Source: Candidatus Thorarchaeota archaeon (lineage in GTDB: Archaea > Asgardarchaeota > Thorarchaeia > Thorarchaeales > Thorarchaeaceae). Taken from it: a stretch of 10,754 bases of DNA. The stretch spans positions 1 through 10,754 of the forward strand of contig JAEORG010000025.1 of assembly GCA_016841005.1 (NCBI GenBank). Reading direction: 5' to 3'. A program made the position numbers and the translations under genes. Under the pieces are notes generated by a model. That model saw only the letters and a program-made list of their open reading frames with translations. It made no database searches and was not told the origin of the DNA. Shown here in pieces: positions 7,364 to 10,754 of the stretch (positions are counted from its first letter, which is position 1; the number at the start of each line of letters is the position of its first letter).

Positions 7364-8263
7364 ATGGCTCGATGTTCGCTCTGCGGAAATGAAGACCTAA
7401 CTTTCACATGTCCCTATTGTAATGGTGTGTACTGTGTAGACCATCGTCTACCTGAGGGACATGGGTGTCCGGGAATTCACCTAGCAAAAGAGAAGGCGAA
7501 ACGTCGAGTTTCAGATTCGTTAGAAGGCAGTGACTACGAACCGGGAGAAGATGTAATAATACAGGAAAAGAAAAGGACTACACAGAAACAACGTAGAAGG
7601 AGATACAGAAGATTCTCAGCTCAGGAGAGAAGAGATCTTACCATCTCAGCAATCCTTGTTATATTGGTTAGCCTCTCTTTACAAGCAGGTGGAATTATTC
7701 AGGTTTTTACAGCCATTCCTCAATTGATTTTGGGAGGATATTGGTGGGTACCTGCAATTGTTGCAGGGTCTCTGTTATTGGCATACTTCATTCACGAATT
7801 TTCACACAAGTTTGTTGCACAGCATTATAATATGTGGGCAGAGTTTCGTATGACAACTTCTGGATACTATCTATCCATCATAGCAATTCTATTTGCAATA
7901 CCCATCTTTGGAACTGGAGTAGTCTTCACTAGCGGAGCAGATAGTCTAGAGAAAGATGGTAAGGTAAATGCAGCTGGTCCGTTATCGAACTTTATTCTTG
8001 CAGCGATATTTGCATCATTATCACTCTTCATCCCAATTCTAACTGGAGGGATATCATTTTACATCTACTGGATTCTTCAAATAGGTGTAAATCTCAATGC
8101 AATGTTAGGTCTATTCAATCTGATACCATTCCAACCTTTTGATGGAGGGACAATAATCAAATGGAATAGAGCAATCTGGATTCTGATGGTAGTATGTCTT
8201 CTACTATTACTCCTCTTTGGATATTTCGTGTTACCTTCTATATATCAGATGTTTCCTGCGTAA
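7364..8263 (+). CDS. AN1 zinc finger fused to a site-2 protease (M50) membrane metalloprotease
   Basis: A predicted intramembrane zinc metalloprotease that would cut membrane-bound substrates within or near the bilayer. Length is 299 aa from ATG 7364. Residues 4-35 form an AN1 finger with full spacing at its end: C4-x2-C7, C16-x2-C19-x4-C24-x2-H27-x5-H33-x-C35. A charged, Arg/Lys-rich cytoplasmic linker follows (about 40-91, including RRRRYRR 77-83). Hydrophobic segments lie near 93-113, 128-143, 169-190, 208-227, 231-254 and 270-290. HEFSH at 144-148 gives two zinc ligands and the catalytic Glu145; AAGPLSN at 203-209 and NLIPFQPFDGG at 252-262 (third ligand D260) are M50 signatures. GTG 7355 is in frame but belongs to the AAGGTG ribosome binding site (7352-7357), 6 nt before ATG 7364. 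Eukaryotic AN1 proteins bind ubiquitin or p97; a comparable adaptor role here is inference. Confidence 0.92.
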   Translation: MARCSLCGNEDLTFTCPYCNGVYCVDHRLPEGHGCPGIHLAKEKAKRRVSDSLEGSDYEPGEDVIIQEKKRTTQKQRRRRYRRFSAQERRDLTISAILVILVSLSLQAGGIIQVFTAIPQLILGGYWWVPAIVAGSLLLAYFIHEFSHKFVAQHYNMWAEFRMTTSGYYLSIIAILFAIPIFGTGVVFTSGADSLEKDGKVNAAGPLSNFILAAIFASLSLFIPILTGGISFYIYWILQIGVNLNAMLGLFNLIPFQPFDGGTIIKWNRAIWILMVVCLLLLLLFGYFVLPSIYQMFPA

Positions 8264-8291
8264 TACTGTCATTCATAGTAGCATATTAGAT

Positions 8292-8310
8292 ATCCACAGT
8301 GAGTGTGGAT
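8292..8310. repeat. Inverted repeat just before top6B
   Basis: ATCCACA-GTGAG-TGTGGAT is a perfect 7 bp inverted repeat with a 5 nt loop ending 5 nt before the top6B ATG. It could be an operator or a small hairpin limiting top6B translation. No classical ribosome binding site is present, and an AT-rich stretch at 8282-8290 could be a weak TATA element giving a nearly leaderless transcript. Confidence 0.5.
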
Positions 8311-8315
8311 TCCGC

Positions 8316-9845
8316 ATGCTAACTCCTCGATATGTTAAACCTGAAGTGACTGAGCTATCTGTATCTGCCTGGTTCTATAGAAACCGCACATTAGCTGGAT
8401 TTGATAATCCAGCTCGTTCACTCTATGTTACGATTCGAGAACTAGTTGAAAATAGTCTTGATGCGTGTGAAAGTGCTGCAATATTACCAGATATTAATGT
8501 TAAACTTGTACAGGTCGAAAAATCAAATGAAGGAACTGGAATTTCTTCCGGACCAGAGGTCTTTCTTCTTTCAGTACAGGACAATGGCACAGGGATCAAT
8601 AGGGAAAATATACCAAGACTAATTGGAAAAATGCTTACAGGTACTAAATTTACACACAAACAAAGTCGAGGAACATTTGGTCTTGGTGGAAGTCTGGCAC
8701 TCCTCTACGGTCAGGTAACTACTCAAAGACCCATTGAGATTGTCACGGGTCTTAGGGGTGAGAATCACTACAACTTCATTACTATGCGGCTTGATATCGA
8801 TCAGAACGAACCGAATATTGTTAGCCAGGAACAAATTCCCAAGCACTTGAACGATAGTGGTACAACTGTGACCTTCTATCTCCAAGCTGATTGGATCCGG
8901 AGTAAGAGACGAATCCTAGAGTACTTTGCAAATACAAGTATGATTGTTCCATATTCTTCTATTTGGTTTCGTACTCCTGAAGGAGGCATAATCAAATACG
9001 ACCGCCTCATTGAAACTTTACCAGTAGCAGCACAAGAAGTGAAACCTCATCCACAAGGCATTGATGTTGAATTTCTGAAGTCTATGGCATCAAATACAAG
9101 AACTTCAACACTCATTAAATTCCTAAAGAAAGCGTTCCAAAGGATTGGAACGGCTACAGCAATGAACTTCATGGAATATGCAGGACTTGACCCTAATCTG
9201 AATCCAACCGAACTCACAAATGACACACTTGTTAAAATGATGCAAGCATTGGCCAATTATGATAAATTCTCTGCGCCTACCGCCAAGGCACTTTCTCCTG
9301 CAGGAGAAGAAAACATACGAGCGGGAGTGATGCGTCTAAATCCCGAATTCATATCAACTACAAAAAGAACGCCTTCGGTCTATGCTGGGCACCCCTTCAT
9401 TATAGAAGCAGCGATTGCTTATGGAGGCGCATTACAAAGTGGAGTCAATCTCTATCGCTTTGCAAATAGAATTCCACTGTTATATGATGAGGGATCAGAT
9501 GTCTCAACAAGAGTAATTCGTAACTTGAACCTCAAATCCTATGGATTCAAACAGGATGACCCTCTTGCTTTCCTTGTACACATATGCTCGACAAGAATTC
9601 CTTACAAGACAGTGGGTAAGGAATACATTGCTGATGTAGATGCAGTCAGGCGAGAAATAGAACTTGGATTAAAAGATTGCCTTAGAAAACTGAGTGAACA
9701 AGTCAGAAGGAGAAATCGCGTTCAGAAGAAGACAAAACGCGAGAATCGATTGAAGAGCTATTACAATTTCATTTCAGATACATTGACTGAAGCAACTCAG
9801 AAACAAGTATCTCTGAATTGTCTATTTCCAGAAGGAGAGGATTGA
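8316..9845 (+). CDS. top6B: DNA topoisomerase VI subunit B (ATPase subunit)
   Basis: The GHKL ATPase half of the A2B2 type IIB topoisomerase. ATP binding closes the dimer around a second duplex and drives strand passage, relaxing and decatenating DNA. The 509 aa include the Bergerat fold about 25-230: N-box RELVENSLDA 41-50 with E42 and N46, G1 box DNGTG 89-93 and ATP-lid glycines GTFGLGG 119-125. The H2TH insert follows, about 255-325. The transducer domain carries HPFIIEAAIAYGG 359-371, RFANRIPLLY 381-390 and the switch lysine K435 in VGKEYI. The tail 463-482 is strongly basic. It lacks the extra C-terminal Ig-like domain seen in some methanogen enzymes. The start is ATG 8316, where similarity begins; an upstream frame reaching 8217 has no family character and overlaps the protease gene. 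top6A follows with no intergenic base. All ATPase residues look intact. Confidence 0.97.
   Translation: MLTPRYVKPEVTELSVSAWFYRNRTLAGFDNPARSLYVTIRELVENSLDACESAAILPDINVKLVQVEKSNEGTGISSGPEVFLLSVQDNGTGINRENIPRLIGKMLTGTKFTHKQSRGTFGLGGSLALLYGQVTTQRPIEIVTGLRGENHYNFITMRLDIDQNEPNIVSQEQIPKHLNDSGTTVTFYLQADWIRSKRRILEYFANTSMIVPYSSIWFRTPEGGIIKYDRLIETLPVAAQEVKPHPQGIDVEFLKSMASNTRTSTLIKFLKKAFQRIGTATAMNFMEYAGLDPNLNPTELTNDTLVKMMQALANYDKFSAPTAKALSPAGEENIRAGVMRLNPEFISTTKRTPSVYAGHPFIIEAAIAYGGALQSGVNLYRFANRIPLLYDEGSDVSTRVIRNLNLKSYGFKQDDPLAFLVHICSTRIPYKTVGKEYIADVDAVRREIELGLKDCLRKLSEQVRRRNRVQKKTKRENRLKSYYNFISDTLTEATQKQVSLNCLFPEGED
9834..9840 (+). promoter_or_regulatory. Ribosome binding site of top6A inside the end of top6B
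   Basis: GGAGAGG in the last codons of top6B lies 5-8 nt before the top6A ATG. With the zero-base gap this indicates translational coupling, giving matched amounts of the two subunits. Confidence 0.55.
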
Positions 9846-10754
9846 ATGGTAGTTTCAGGCTCAACCAATGTAATTGACATCATTGATCAAGTACTGCTCA
9901 CACTTGTAGAAACTATTGAGGACGGAGAATTTCCTGAGATTGGATATTATAATTCGTCGAGAAAAAATGTCGACTTCAAACATGGGAGAGGGTATCAATC
10001 GATTGATGATACTCCTTCATTTATTGATGGCAGGAAGGTAGAAAGTGCTAAGACCATTGCATGCATTGTATATGGTCTATCCAGATTCAAGGAACACCTC
10101 GAACAAGGAATGTCAATGTCCTTACGTGATTTCTATTACATGAACAAAGTGAAACATGTTCAGGATGTTCTTAGGATTAGCAATCAAAACGAAACTAATA
10201 GAATAATCAATTTGACCGAGAGAATCCTTAGAATATCGGGACAGTCAATTCCACGGGAAGAATTCGGTGTTGTAAGTTCTCCGAAAGGAACTTTTTTCGG
10301 GGATGTATCATTATCGGACCTTTCTGGAAAGAAATTGAATTGCACGAACGCAGGAGAGTATGGTTGGTTCATCTCAAGTAGACCTTTCGAGGTGAAGATT
10401 CATGATATCAATATCGATGCTGCAGTGTTTGTAGAAAAAGAGGCAATGGCGAGGAACCTTATCGAGCTGGGTCTTGCTGATGAGCTCAAAATAGGAATTG
10501 GATCATTATTTGGCCAACCTGGTAGAAATATGCGTGCATGGATTCGAAGGCTGGCTGATCAAGAGGTACCCATCTTTGTATTAGTGGATCTATCACCGTG
10601 GTCACTTAGGATATTCTCTACAATTAAATCGAATTCAATTGAATTATCTAATATCCAAGGGTTATCTACACCAGAGGCACATCTAATGGGAATCACATGT
10701 TCTGACTTCTGGAGTAAGCGCGGTATGCTACATGACATCGAACATTCACTAGAA
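9846..10754 (+). CDS. top6A: DNA topoisomerase VI subunit A (Spo11-like), C-terminus beyond the right edge
   Basis: The DNA-cleaving half of topoisomerase VI. Two A subunits each attack one strand through a tyrosine and hold the break with a Toprim domain. The first 303 codons are present and open to the edge. The winged-helix (5Y-CAP) domain spans about 65-150 with SLRDFYYMNK at 92-101; Tyr98 is the expected catalytic residue by comparison with Spo11. The Toprim domain begins about 188 with FVEKEA, giving metal ligand E197. The DxD segment reads D248-L249-S250 before PWSLRIFSTIK, where families have DxDPxG, so the second acidic ligand is Ser. The normally conserved GxGxPD segment is also changed (SLFGQPGRNMR 220-230). 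LSTPEAHLMGIT (273-284) is conserved. The ATG directly follows the top6B TGA. It may be an active but divergent subunit, or one with weakened metal binding. Confidence 0.92.
   Translation, partial: MVVSGSTNVIDIIDQVLLTLVETIEDGEFPEIGYYNSSRKNVDFKHGRGYQSIDDTPSFIDGRKVESAKTIACIVYGLSRFKEHLEQGMSMSLRDFYYMNKVKHVQDVLRISNQNETNRIINLTERILRISGQSIPREEFGVVSSPKGTFFGDVSLSDLSGKKLNCTNAGEYGWFISSRPFEVKIHDINIDAAVFVEKEAMARNLIELGLADELKIGIGSLFGQPGRNMRAWIRRLADQEVPIFVLVDLSPWSLRIFSTIKSNSIELSNIQGLSTPEAHLMGITCSDFWSKRGMLHDIEHSLE

Noticed and set aside
8291..8298. TATCCACA, resembling a bacterial DnaA box
   Set aside because: Archaea use Orc1/Cdc6 rather than DnaA, and there is no cluster of boxes or AT-rich unwinding region; it is better explained as an arm of the inverted repeat.
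8217..8315. N-terminal extension of top6B from an upstream ATG
   Set aside because: It overlaps the end of the protease gene in another frame, and its translation has no topo VI B character; family similarity begins at ATG 8316.

Overview
The window reads as ordinary archaeal chromosome. It carries both subunits of DNA topoisomerase VI as an adjacent top6B-top6A pair, a two-ring Cdc48/VAT-type AAA+ ATPase, a small heat shock protein, and TATA-box promoters combined with GAGGTG-like ribosome binding sites. The lineage cannot be fixed from this sequence. Gene style and content fit an Asgard archaeon or a euryarchaeon, and this is only an impression. No rRNA, tRNA, CRISPR array, insertion sequence or phage gene was seen. 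Coding density is high and the largest gap without a gene is about 170 bp.

Minus strand, read right to left from about 7200 to 1: a COG2509-type FAD-dependent dehydrogenase; a promoter and structured leader; hsp20 and cdc48 with only 3 bp between them; after a 103 bp gap, a GH38 alpha-mannosidase-family enzyme; and after 75 bp, the start of an unrecognised gene cut by the left edge. Plus strand, from 7364 to the right edge: a membrane metalloprotease of the site-2 protease family with an N-terminal AN1 zinc finger, then top6B and top6A with no gap between them. top6A is cut by the right edge. The two groups diverge from a shared promoter region at 7201-7363.

The most unusual part is the 5641-5790 stretch in front of hsp20-cdc48. 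On the minus strand it shows a clean BRE/TATA element, then a perfect 16 bp palindrome placed where an archaeal repressor would block transcription start. After that comes a G+C-rich leader of about 110 nt able to form at least three hairpins, the last of which buries the hsp20 Shine-Dalgarno sequence. This suggests two layers of heat-shock control, a repressor plus an RNA-thermometer-like leader. The promoter of the AN1/site-2 protease gene carries a related CACTAG-containing element beside its TATA box, so membrane proteolysis and the Hsp20/Cdc48 unfolding machinery might be co-regulated. This is a hypothesis only.

Two enzymes depart from family norms. The topoisomerase VI A subunit keeps its active-site tyrosine and Toprim glutamate, but its Toprim DxD motif reads D-L-S. 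The GH38 enzyme keeps its predicted zinc ligands but differs at several substrate-contact and acid/base positions.
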